From Pseudomonadota bacterium (lineage in GTDB: Bacteria > Pseudomonadota > Gammaproteobacteria > Steroidobacterales > Steroidobacteraceae): a stretch of DNA of 64,000 nucleotides. The translations under genes were made by a program, and so were the position numbers. Below the pieces are notes generated by a model. That model was not told the origin of the DNA. It saw only the letters and a program-made list of their open reading frames with translations, and did not search any database. Numbering within the stretch: the stretch's first letter is position 1; every line of letters begins with the position of its first letter. The stretch spans positions 1-64,000 of the forward strand of contig JADJBE010000007.1 in assembly GCA_016703895.1 (NCBI GenBank), in the 5' to 3' direction. Below, in pieces: positions 26,902-35,378 of this stretch.

Positions 26902-28072
26902 GGCGCCACCCGCCGCAGCCGCTCGACTTCGCGGCGGATGACCTCGGCTGCCAACGACAGATCAGCGGCGCTGGTGAAGCGGCCAAAACTGATCCTGAGC
27001 GAGCTCTGCGCCAGTTGCGTGCTGCGGCCCAGGGCACGCAATACATAGGACGCCCTCGCGACTGGCAGAACTGCAAGCCGAGCCCGTCGACACGGCAATC
27101 TCGGCGAGGCCCGTGACCAGACTCTCGCCTTCCACGCCCGCAAACGATGCATTTAGAATATTGGGCAGACGCTCGGTCGGATGGCCATTTAGATGAACGT
27201 CACCAATCGCCGCAAGGGAATGCCAGAGTGAGTCACGCAACGCCAGGCAGCGCCGCTGCTCCGTCTGCCAATCTGCTGCGATGAGCTCGGCAGCACGGCC
27301 GAACCCGGCGATCTGATGGGTCGGCAAGGTGCCACTGCGTAGCAGGCGCTCATGGCCACCGCCGAACATGATCGGCCCGATGCGCGGTCTGGCGGACTCA
27401 CGTACATACAGGGCGCCCATCCCCTTTGGACCGTATATCTTGTGTGCGCTGAACGCCGCAAACTCGACCGACGTGCGCGCCACGTTGAAGTCCACTTTAC
27501 CCACGCTCTGGCAGGCGTCTGTATGCAGCAGAACAGCCGCACGCCGACATTCATCAGCTAACACGTCCAGATTCTGCACGACACCCGTTTCGTTGTTCGC
27601 ATGCATGATGCTCACCAGCTGCGTCTCGGCACGTAAAGCGTCACGCAGTGCCAACGGATCGATTAGCCCGTCACGGCCTGGCGTGAGATAGGTGACACTG
27701 GAATCCTTCGCGCTCGAGTCGACCCGCTGGGTCGAGCACCGCCTTGTGCTCAGTGCGCGACGTAATCAGGTGCCGACCACGGTCGGCATTAGCCCGCGCC
27801 ACCCCCAGGATCGCCAAGTTGTTAGCCTCGGTGGCGCCCGACGTGAAGATGATCTCGCGCGGCGACGCACCGATCAGCGCTGCCACCTGCTCGCGCGCCC
27901 GCTCGACCCGACGCGCCGCCTCGATCCCAAAACCATGCGTGGTCGAGGCAGGATTGCCGAAAACCCCGTCCGCGCACAGACACTCGCTCATCGCAGCCGC
28001 TACGCGCGGATCCACGGGCGTCGTCGCTGCATAGTCAAGATAGACCGGCGCGCGGGCCGCGGCCGCGCTCAT
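26898..28072 (-). CDS. iscS: Cysteine desulfurase (IscS/NifS family), two frameshifts
   Basis: This PLP enzyme takes sulfur from cysteine for Fe-S clusters and tRNA thiolation. The start is VYLDYAATTPVDPRV. Other motifs are FTSGATEANN, SIMHANNETGVVQN, LLHTDACQSVGKVDF, the PLP lysine in FSAHKIYGPKGM and the catalytic Cys in STGSACSSASRE. Breaks lie near 27700 (between EREGF and VTYLTPGRDGLI) and near 27054 (an extra G before SYVLRALGRSTQLAQ). Reassembled, it has about 391 codons. It overlaps trmJ and the IscU-like gene by 4 nt each. HscB, HscA, ferredoxin and IscR are not next to it. Confidence 0.88.
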
Positions 28073-28833
28073 GCGGGCGGGTCGCCCGCGCGACGCCGCC
28101 GACGCTCCACCGCGGTCAGGATGCCGCGCAATATGTTCGCCTCGTTCGCATCGAGCTCAGCGCGCTGCAAGAACCTGCGAATCCGCGTCATCAGAAGCGT
28201 GCCATTCTGGGTGCGGTCCCGGAACTCAATCAGTTCCAGCACTGACTCGAGATGGGTATACATGCGCTCCATTTCCTCGCCAGTGGCTAGGGGTACAGCG
28301 GCCGCCGGCTGCTGGTAGTTAGCACCGCGGGCGCGATACAGCTCATAGGTGGTCAACTGAACTGCCATCGCCAGGTTCAGCGACGGGTACTCTGGATTAG
28401 CCGGGATGCGTGTCAGGACGTGCGCCAGGGCGAGTTCCTGGTTGGTCAGTCCCGTGCGCTCGGCACCGAACAGGATTGCAGCCGTACCCCGCGCCGCTTC
28501 AGCGACCAGACGCGCCGCGGCATCACGCAAGTCCAGCACGCGGAAATTATGCTCTCGCTCGCGCGAGGTGGTAGCGGCAACGAAACCGCAGTCGGCCACC
28601 GCCTCCTCGACGCTGCCGACCACGCGCGCACGCTCGAGGACATCACTCGCCGCGGAGGCGCGCGCCGTTGCCTCGGCATGCGGAAAATACTGCGGCCGAA
28701 CCAGCACCAGATCGTCGATCGCCATCGTTTTCATGGCCCGCGCCACCGCGCCGATGTTCCCCGGATGCGAAGTCTCGACCAGAACAATACGCAACTGGCT
28801 CACGGACTGTATGATACTAGAAGGGTCTTGCAC
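28069..28833 (-). CDS. trmJ: tRNA (cytidine/uridine-2'-O)-methyltransferase TrmJ
   Basis: This SpoU/TrmD-fold methyltransferase acts on position 32 of some tRNAs and has 254 residues. The N-terminal part is LRIVLVETSHPGNIGAVARA with VLVRPQYFPHAEATA. The SAM-knot motifs are AAILFGAERTGLTNQELAL and NPEYPSLNLAMAVQLTTYEL. A C-terminal helical extension (LLMTRIRRFLQRAELDANEA) is characteristic. It is first in the trmJ-iscS-like run and diverges from suhB across 21 bp. Confidence 0.95.
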   Translation of the reverse strand: MQDPSSIIQSVSQLRIVLVETSHPGNIGAVARAMKTMAIDDLVLVRPQYFPHAEATARASAASDVLERARVVGSVEEAVADCGFVAATTSREREHNFRVLDLRDAAARLVAEAARGTAAILFGAERTGLTNQELALAHVLTRIPANPEYPSLNLAMAVQLTTYELYRARGANYQQPAAAVPLATGEEMERMYTHLESVLELIEFRDRTQNGTLLMTRIRRFLQRAELDANEANILRGILTAVERRRRRAGDPPA

Positions 28834-28854
28834 CTCGTCGCTACTTGAAAAACT

Positions 28855-29658
28855 ATGCAGCCGTTACTCAATCTCGCGGTCAGCGCCGCACGCCGTGCGG
28901 GCGACGTGATCGTCCGCAGCCTGCCGAAACTCGACAGTCTCGATGTTTCGACCAAAGGCCGTCACGACTATGTTTCGGAGGTCGATCGCAACGCCGAAGA
29001 ACAGATCATCGCCACGATTCGACGGCTGTACCCCGACCACGCGTTTCTCGCCGAAGAGAGTGGTGAGTCCGGCCGCGCCGGCGATGTCCGCTGGATCATC
29101 GATCCACTCGATGGCACCACCAATTTCCTGCACGGCTTCCCCACCTTCGCCGTGTCGATCGCCTGCGAAATTAGAGGAAGGCTTGAGCACGCCGTCGTGT
29201 TCGACCCCATGCGCCAGGAGATGTTCACCGCGTCGCGCGGCATCGGCGCCCAGCTCGAAGGCAAGAAGATCCGCGTCAGCAAGCAGCGCACGCTGGAAGG
29301 CTCGCTGATCGCCACCGGCTTTCCGTATCGCGCGGTAGAGCCCTATATGGATGATTACATGGCGATGCTGAAGGTGGTGATGTCGCAAACTGCCGGCGTG
29401 CGCCGCCCCGGTGCAGCAGCGCTCGACCTCGCCTACGTGGCCGCGGGCCGCGTCGATGCGTTCTGGGAGATGGGACTGCACGCCTGGGATACAGCTGCCG
29501 GCACGTTGTTAGTCATCGAAGCCGGCGGGCGGGTTGGCACACTCACTGGCGGGGACTATCAACAGGGCGGCAATATTGTCGCCGGCACGCAGCGCGTCTA
29601 TACGGCGTTGATCGATGCGCTGGCGCCGCATGTTCCAGCAGGTCGCAAGGATACCTAG
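28855..29658 (+). CDS. suhB: Inositol-1-monophosphatase family protein SuhB
   Basis: This Mg-dependent phosphatase of the IMPase family also takes part in rRNA transcription antitermination in E. coli. It has 267 residues. Metal-site motifs are LAEESGESG, WIIDPLDGTTNFLHGFP and HAWDTAAGTLLVIEAGG. The start is MQPLLNLAVSAARRAGDVIV. It diverges from trmJ. A long palindromic element begins at its stop codon. Confidence 0.95.
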   Translation: MQPLLNLAVSAARRAGDVIVRSLPKLDSLDVSTKGRHDYVSEVDRNAEEQIIATIRRLYPDHAFLAEESGESGRAGDVRWIIDPLDGTTNFLHGFPTFAVSIACEIRGRLEHAVVFDPMRQEMFTASRGIGAQLEGKKIRVSKQRTLEGSLIATGFPYRAVEPYMDDYMAMLKVVMSQTAGVRRPGAAALDLAYVAAGRVDAFWEMGLHAWDTAAGTLLVIEAGGRVGTLTGGDYQQGGNIVAGTQRVYTALIDALAPHVPAGRKDT

Positions 29659-29871
29659 CACGGGCGTTTCTGCCTGGCGTGTGCTCGATGCCGGGTGTGA
29701 ACACGAATCGAGCGCGCCTGCGGCGTACCCTTGCTCTGCCGCGGGTTGCATCTTCCCCCTGGCGAAGAGGTTGGTCGATAGGAGAACAGGAGCAACCCGC
29801 AGCAGAGCGGCGGCGCTCTTGACGTGTTCACACCTGGCACCGAGCACACGCCACATACGAACGTCCGCGCT
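29657..29871. repeat. Long palindromic repeat element, copy 1
   Basis: This roughly 215-bp imperfect inverted repeat fills the gap between convergent suhB and the DinB gene. Arm 29675-29705 pairs with 29823-29853 at 29 of 31 positions; pairing continues outward from about 29657 and 29871. The inner part (about 29707-29820) is nearly the same as the inner part of the element at 30494-30680, in opposite orientation (for example TGCCGCGGGTTGCATCTTCC). The outer arms differ in sequence between copies but pair within each. Confidence 0.85.
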
Positions 29872-29876
29872 GGGTG

Positions 29877-30416
29877 TTATCTGCTGTTTGGTAGGTACGC
29901 AATGTAGTCGGTCGTCCCAGGGTCGTAGCCGAGCTGAAACAGCAGCGTCGTCAGCTGGCCGCGGTGATGCGTTTGGTGGTTGAACATATGGGTGGCCGCC
30001 AGCCACACTGGGTGCTCCCGTACATGCCCTTTTGAGTTGTTATAGCGCATGGTCTGCGCCAAGACTGCATCTTCGAGCTCTTCGACCCAGCGATAAATCA
30101 GTTCGTCTGTCTCGCGACGTCCGACGCGAAGCTCGTCGAAGGAATCAAAAAGCTGTTGATCCAGAGACGAAAACTCATACACGAGATTCGCCGTTGCGAG
30201 CGAACGAAACGTCGGAATCGCTCGCGCAAACCGACCCAACCAGATGCGATCGGCCAACAGAATGTGATTGAGGGTGCCATGAATCGACCCAAAGAAAGCC
30301 CCAAGATCCTCCTTCCGCGCAATATCGGTTAGCCCCGCGATCTGTTCGTACAGTCGACAGTTAAACTCGCCGTTGTATTTCGCGAAGCCCCGCAATTGAT
30401 CCTGATGCGTTCCCAT
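29877..30416 (-). CDS. DinB-family protein
   Basis: This four-helix-bundle protein of the DinB/YfiT superfamily has 179 residues. Members bind a divalent metal through three histidines and include thiol transferases. Candidate ligands are in SIHGTLNHILLADRIW (residues about 46-60) and in HMFNHQTHHRGQLTTL (about 143-158). Substrate and role are not known. The gene is AT-richer than its neighbours and stands alone between two inverted copies of a palindromic repeat, which suggests acquisition as a cassette. Confidence 0.85.
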   Translation of the reverse strand: MGTHQDQLRGFAKYNGEFNCRLYEQIAGLTDIARKEDLGAFFGSIHGTLNHILLADRIWLGRFARAIPTFRSLATANLVYEFSSLDQQLFDSFDELRVGRRETDELIYRWVEELEDAVLAQTMRYNNSKGHVREHPVWLAATHMFNHQTHHRGQLTTLLFQLGYDPGTTDYIAYLPNSR

Positions 30417-30493
30417 GCAAGCCTCAACTTAGAAACACGCGCAGCGGAGGTCTTCCAAACCATACCGCCGCCGAACCTGTGACCAATAGGCGC

Positions 30494-30680
30494 CGCGGCT
30501 GATGCGCGCTCGGCAGGCCGGGCGAACGCGTGGAGAGCGCCGCCGCTCTGCCGCGGGTTGCTCCTGTTCCGTCAACAGCCTCACCACAACGCCAGGGGAA
30601 GATGCAACCCGCGGCAGAGCAGGGGTACGCCGCAGGCGCGCTCGATTCGCGTTCGCCCGGCCTGCCGAGCGCGCGTCAGC
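30494..30680. repeat. Long palindromic repeat element, copy 2 (inverted)
   Basis: A perfect 27-bp inverted repeat (30504-30530 and 30649-30675) extends to 36 of 37 paired positions by including 30494-30503 and 30676-30685. The interior matches copy 1 in inverted orientation. The right arm runs over the stop codon of the downstream symporter gene. The remaining intergenic part (30417-30493) shows nothing else. Confidence 0.87.
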
Positions 30681-32021
30681 CGCGAACGTCTAACTCAGTC
30701 ATCACCGGCGGCGGCACCGGTTTCGAAGGCGTCCGCTCATCCACAATAACCGCTGTCACAATATCCGACCCAACATTGACTGCCGTACGCGTCATATCCA
30801 GCAACCGATCCGCGCCCAGGATAATGCCGATACCCTCTGCTGGTATTCCGAAAGTAACTAACAAGCCGGCGATGAGCGGCAACGAACCACCCGGAATCGA
30901 CGCCACAGCCACTGCGGACAGCACGGCGAGCACCAGCAAGGTGCCCTGCTCCGCCCAACCCAGATGCACACCAAACACCTGCGCGACGAACAAAACCACG
31001 CAGCCCTCGTAAAGCGCCGTGCCGGACATGTTCATCGTGGCGCCGAGCGGCAACACGAAACCTGCGGTCGTCGGCTTCACGCCTAACTGCTCGCGCGTCA
31101 CGGCCAGCGACGCGGGCAGCGTGGCGCTGCTCGAGCTGGTGGAAAAAGCCGTGATCAGGACCGGGCGGACGATCTTCCAGAACTCCAGCGGCCGGCGAGT
31201 CGTCCATAGCTTGAGCCACAAGGACATGGTGCCAAACAGATGCAGCAGCAGCACGGCTAAACAGGCGAGTACGAACACGCCGAGCGCAATGACAATATCC
31301 CAGCCGACTTTGACGATGACACTGAAAATCATCGCTGGCACGGCATAGGGCGCCAGCTTGAGCGCAAACTGCACTATCCCCGTCATCAGCCGAGTCACGA
31401 GCTCGAGGGTGGCGACCACCTCATCTCGTTTGGTATCACCCAGACGGATTGCGGCTGCGCCAACCAGAATCGCGAACAGGATCAGCGGCAGCACCTCGCC
31501 AAGCGTGTTGCGATCGTTACCTACGAACGCGCCGAACAGGTTACGCGGCATGAACATGTCGACAATGGTCTGCGGGCTCATCGACGGACGTTGCGCACTG
31601 CGCTCGACGGTCTGTTGCGCAGCGCCACCGTACTCCTGCATCAACTGGGTCTTGGTCTCGGCATCCAGCGCATCGCCTGGCCGCACGACATTCATCATCA
31701 CCAGGCCAAGCGCCACAGCGATCGACATATTGAGGATAAACAGCGTGAACGTACGCGTCGCCAGGGGTCCGAGGTCCTTGAGCTCACCGAGTTGGGCGAC
31801 ACCGGCGGCGAGCGACGCGAAGACGAGCGGGATGACTACGAAAAACAGCAGGCGCAAGAACACCTGGCCCAATGGATCGAGCGCAAGTTCGCTAGCCAAC
31901 GCGCTCCGTCGAGTACCCCAGGTGCCACGGCGCCGATCAACAGCGTTGCCACGCCGGCAACGGCACCGACCGCAAGTCCGATCAGGATACGGTTGGCGAG
32001 TTTTGGATCGATATCTGACAC
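30676..32021 (-). CDS. Dicarboxylate/amino-acid:cation symporter, one frameshift
   Basis: This secondary transporter of the DAACS (GltP/DctA-like) family sits in the inner membrane. The N-terminal piece (MSDIDPKLANRILIGLAVGA) lies in one frame, and the rest begins SELALDPLGQVFLRLLFFVV after a one-base shift near 31893. The serine-rich hairpin STSSSSATLPASLAVTRE and the following PLGATMNMSGTALYEG are the family's transport signature. The total is about 448 codons with eight membrane segments and two re-entrant loops expected. Substrate (glutamate/aspartate or C4-dicarboxylate) cannot be settled from sequence alone. Confidence 0.9.
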
Positions 32022-32043
32022 TGGTAGTTAGCAGACCAGGCTG

Positions 32044-33555
32044 CTACTTGTTTGCTTGACGTGCAACTTCACGGCCAACGGGACTATTGCGATAGCCATA
32101 GAGGAAGTAGATCACGAGGCCAATCGCCGCCCAGCCAAAGAACGTCAGCTGGGTACGAAACGGCAGCGAGAAGAACAGAAATGCGCATCCCGCTAACGCC
32201 AGCGGCGCCATGACCCAGACGATGGGCGTGCGAAACGGCCGTGGACGGTCGGGGTCTTTGACGCGCAGTATCAACACACCCAAAGCAACGGCCATGAAAG
32301 CAAACAGCGTGCCACTGTTGGAAATATCGGCCAGCACACCTACCGGAAAGAACGAGGCGAACACCGTCACCGCCAGACCCGTGATGATCGTCACAACATG
32401 CGGCGTGTGATACTTCGGATGGATACGCGTCAGTAGCTCATTGAACGGCAGCAACTTGTCGCGCGCCATGACGAAGAAAATCCGCGTCTGACCAAACAAC
32501 ATCATCAGAATCACTGATGGCAGCGCCAGAAAAGCTGCCAAGCTGATCAGGCCCGAGATTGTCTTGTAGCCAATCGCATCCATCACCAGCGCCAGCGGCT
32601 CGCCACTACAGGCTAACTGCTCTGCGTTGTGGGTGTTCATGCAGGCGTCAGCCAGCTCCCGCGTACCAGGCTCATAAGCAAGACCGGTGTCTGGATTGAA
32701 AATTGGCTGGGCACCAATTGAGCCAATCGCGCCCGCCGCAACCAACACGTAGAAAATCGTGCAGATCGCCAGACTGCCGATCAGCCCGAATGGCACGTTG
32801 CGCTGTGGATCGCGGGTTTCTTCCGCCGCTGTCGAGACCGCATCGAAGCCAACATACGCAAAGAAAATCGACGCCGCAGCGCCGGCGATGCCCATACCCG
32901 AAATCTCGCCGAGGAAGCCGTTAGGCGAGAACGGTTCGAAGTTAGCACCATTGATTACCGGCACGGCAAGGATACAAAACACGGTCAGCGCCACCACCTT
33001 GATACTGACCAGCACCGCGTTGACGCGCGCGCTCTCGCGCGTACCGAGAATCAGCAGACCAGTCACTGCAAGCGCAATCACGGCGGCCGGTACATTCATG
33101 ATGCCGCCCACGTGCGGGCCTTTGCTGAACAGGTCGGGAAAATCGAGGTTGAAAAAGCGCTCGACCGAGCCGACGAAATAGTTAGACCACCCGACCGACA
33201 CGGCGCTCGCGGCGACCGCATACTCCAGGATCAGGGCCCAGCCGACGAGCCAGGCCACGATCTCGCCCAGCACGGCGTATGAATAGGTATACGCGGAACC
33301 GGATACGGGGACCATCGAAGCGAGCTCGGCATAACAGAGCGCGGTGACGGCGCACACTGAACCCGCGATAATGAACGACACCATCATGCCGGGTCCGGCT
33401 TTTTGGGCAGCCTCTGCGGTCAGCACAAAAATACCGGTGCCGATAATGGCGCCAACACCCAGCATCATCAGCTGGAAGCCGCCGAGCGAACGATGCAGAG
33501 CCTTTTCCTCGGCCGTAGCAAGAATTTGATCGAGAGTCTTGGTACGCCAGTTCAT
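32044..33555 (-). CDS. APC-superfamily amino acid permease
   Basis: This is an inner-membrane amino acid transporter. The ATG at 33555 (MNWRTKTLDQILATAEEKAL) with AGGGGG upstream gives 503 residues. It has 12 or more hydrophobic segments. APC motifs include LGVGAIIGTGIFVLTAEAAQ (TM1 unwound region), AYVGFDAVSTAAEETRDPQR and LGVLILRVKDPDRPRPFRTP. The pattern is that of the cationic amino acid transporter (CAT/YfnA) branch. It precedes the symporter gene by 22 bp on the same strand, so the two may be co-transcribed. Confidence 0.92.
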   Translation of the reverse strand: MNWRTKTLDQILATAEEKALHRSLGGFQLMMLGVGAIIGTGIFVLTAEAAQKAGPGMMVSFIIAGSVCAVTALCYAELASMVPVSGSAYTYSYAVLGEIVAWLVGWALILEYAVAASAVSVGWSNYFVGSVERFFNLDFPDLFSKGPHVGGIMNVPAAVIALAVTGLLILGTRESARVNAVLVSIKVVALTVFCILAVPVINGANFEPFSPNGFLGEISGMGIAGAAASIFFAYVGFDAVSTAAEETRDPQRNVPFGLIGSLAICTIFYVLVAAGAIGSIGAQPIFNPDTGLAYEPGTRELADACMNTHNAEQLACSGEPLALVMDAIGYKTISGLISLAAFLALPSVILMMLFGQTRIFFVMARDKLLPFNELLTRIHPKYHTPHVVTIITGLAVTVFASFFPVGVLADISNSGTLFAFMAVALGVLILRVKDPDRPRPFRTPIVWVMAPLALAGCAFLFFSLPFRTQLTFFGWAAIGLVIYFLYGYRNSPVGREVARQANK

Positions 33556-33618
33556 CGAGCCCCCTGAGGAACGGTATGCCCGATGATACGGCGCTGGAGC
33601 CATCAGACGCCAGCGGAG

Positions 33619-34373
33619 TTAGCCCCCCTGGTCTTCCCGATCGCTCTGGCGACGCGCATCGAGCAATTGGCGCAGCCGCAGATTAACTATCTCAACGCCG
33701 ACGGCAAAGGCCATGGCGAAGTAGAGGTAGCCCTTCGGCACCGAGAACGAAAAGGCCTCCGCCACCAGCACCGAAGCCGACCAGGATCAGGAACGGCAGC
33801 GCCAGCACCTTGATGGTCGGGATGCCGGTCGACGAACGCCGAGATGGGCCCGAGAGCCCACATCATCACCAGAATGGCGACGACAATGGCCGCAACCATG
33901 ATCGGCACCTGATCAGGCCGCGCGAGGCCGCCCGCCGTAAACACGGAACCGAGTGAGAAGACGATGTCGATCAGCGCGATCTGCCCGACGATGGCAACGA
34001 AGTTGGCAAACACCCGCGTCTTGCGGTCGTCGGCCGCTCCCTCGAGCGTGTGGTGGATCTCGAGCACGCTCTTGGCGAGCAGAAAAAGTCCGCCTACCAG
34101 CAAGATCACGTCACGCCCAGAGAAAGTATGCTCAAACGCCGTGAACCAGGGCGCGGTCAAACCGGTCAACCAGACGATGGCAAACAACAACGCGATACGC
34201 GTGAACATCGCCAGCGCCAGACCCACTACCCGAGCCGCTTCACGCCGCTCAGGCGGCAAGCGGCTGACCAGAATCGAGATGAAGATGATGTTGTCGATGC
34301 CGAGCACGATCTCGAGCGCCGACAGCGTTGCAAAGGCGACCCAGGTGCCCGGATCGCTCAACATCTCGATCAT
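33619..34373 (-). CDS. TerC-family integral membrane protein, two frameshifts
   Basis: This is a TerC/Alx-type membrane protein, implicated in metal (manganese) export and in resistance phenotypes in other bacteria. The N-terminal two thirds are normal: EIVLGIDNIIFISILVSRLP, with the acidic membrane motif. The frame breaks near 33820 and 33772. Between and after the breaks the expected end appears in other frames (TIKVLALPFLILVGF, VLVAEAFSFSVPKGYLYFAM and a polar tail to the stop at 33619). Total about 251 codons. It lies downstream of secF on the same strand. Confidence 0.85.
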
Positions 34374-34418
34374 CTGCGGTGCCTCGTCAACTCACTCAAG
34401 CGGCCGCTAACAGGTCGA

Positions 34419-35355
34419 TCAGGGCAGATCGTCGAGGGGGTCTTTGCGCGCGATCGGAAACAGATGCTCACCCTTAAGCCCAGGTCGAGCGCCAGCGCAC
34501 TAGCGACGTAAATCGAGGAATAAGTGCCGATGACGATGCCTACCACCAGCGCGATCGAGAAGCCCTCGAGCGCGGGACCACCCAGCGCGAACAGGACGAG
34601 CACCACAAGTAAAGTCGTTCCCGAGGTCATCACCGTGCGTGACAGCGTCTGATTGATCGACTGGTCGAGCACCGCTTCGGGCGAGGAACGCTGATTGTGC
34701 TCGAAGCGCTCGCGGATACGATCGAACACCACAACCGTATCGTTGAGCGAATAGCCGATGACCGCCAGGATGGCGGCGATCACCGACAGATCGAAGGGCA
34801 GCCAGGTCAGGCGGAAGAAGCCAAGCACCATCAACGGATCGTGCAAGGCCGCGAAAATGGCGCCGGTCGAAAGCTTGATGGTGTGGAAGCGGAGCGCACA
34901 TAGATGAAGATCAGCAGGATGGTGAACGACAGCGCCCAGATCGCGCTTTCGAGCAGCTCACTACCTACCTGCGGCCCGACCACATCGAAACGTCGGATCT
35001 CGACCGCCGGCTCTACGGTACGCAGAGCGGCTTCTAGTTGCTGGCGTAGGTCGGCACCGGACTGGCCCGCGGCCAGCGGCGGCATCCGGATGACGATGTC
35101 ACGCGAAGTGCCGAAGTTTTGCACTTGGGCACCCGCAATACCCGCCGCTGCCAGCGCCGTGCGCGCGGCTTCGATGTCAGCGGCTGCGGGATATGCCGCT
35201 TCGACCGTGACACCGCCCGTGAAGTCCACCGACAGGTTCAGACCGCGTGTGAATAACAGCACGAGTGAGCCGACCATCAAGACGATGGAAAGCACGTACC
35301 AGATCTTGCGCGTCTTCATGAACGCGAAACTGGTCGTCTTGCGGAAAAACTCCAT
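34419..35355 (-). CDS. secF: Protein translocase subunit SecF, two frameshifts
   Basis: This inner-membrane partner of SecD uses the proton gradient to support Sec export. The N-terminal part is normal: MEFFRKTTSFAFMKTRKIWY, GLNLSVDFTGGVTVEAAYP. A missing base near 34888 breaks the frame; it continues as FHTIKLSTGAIFAALHDP and the conserved SLNDTVVVFDRIRERFEHN. A second break near 34468 hides the true end (GEHLFPIARKDPLDDLP). Together about 312 codons. SecF is normally required for good growth, so these breaks are most likely assembly errors. Confidence 0.92.
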
Positions 35356-35378
35356 TCGATGCAGCCCCTAACTTGTTA

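Noticed and set aside
29615..29983. Open frames over 29615-29983 and 30502-31012 on the plus strand
   Set aside because: They run through the palindromic repeats and lie antisense to real genes; protein text is low-complexity and unlike any family.
29657..30680. Integron attC sites as an explanation for the palindromes flanking the DinB gene
   Set aside because: The arms are much longer than attC stems, the core is nearly identical rather than variable, and no attC R'/R'' consensus (GTTRRRY) pair was found at the ends.
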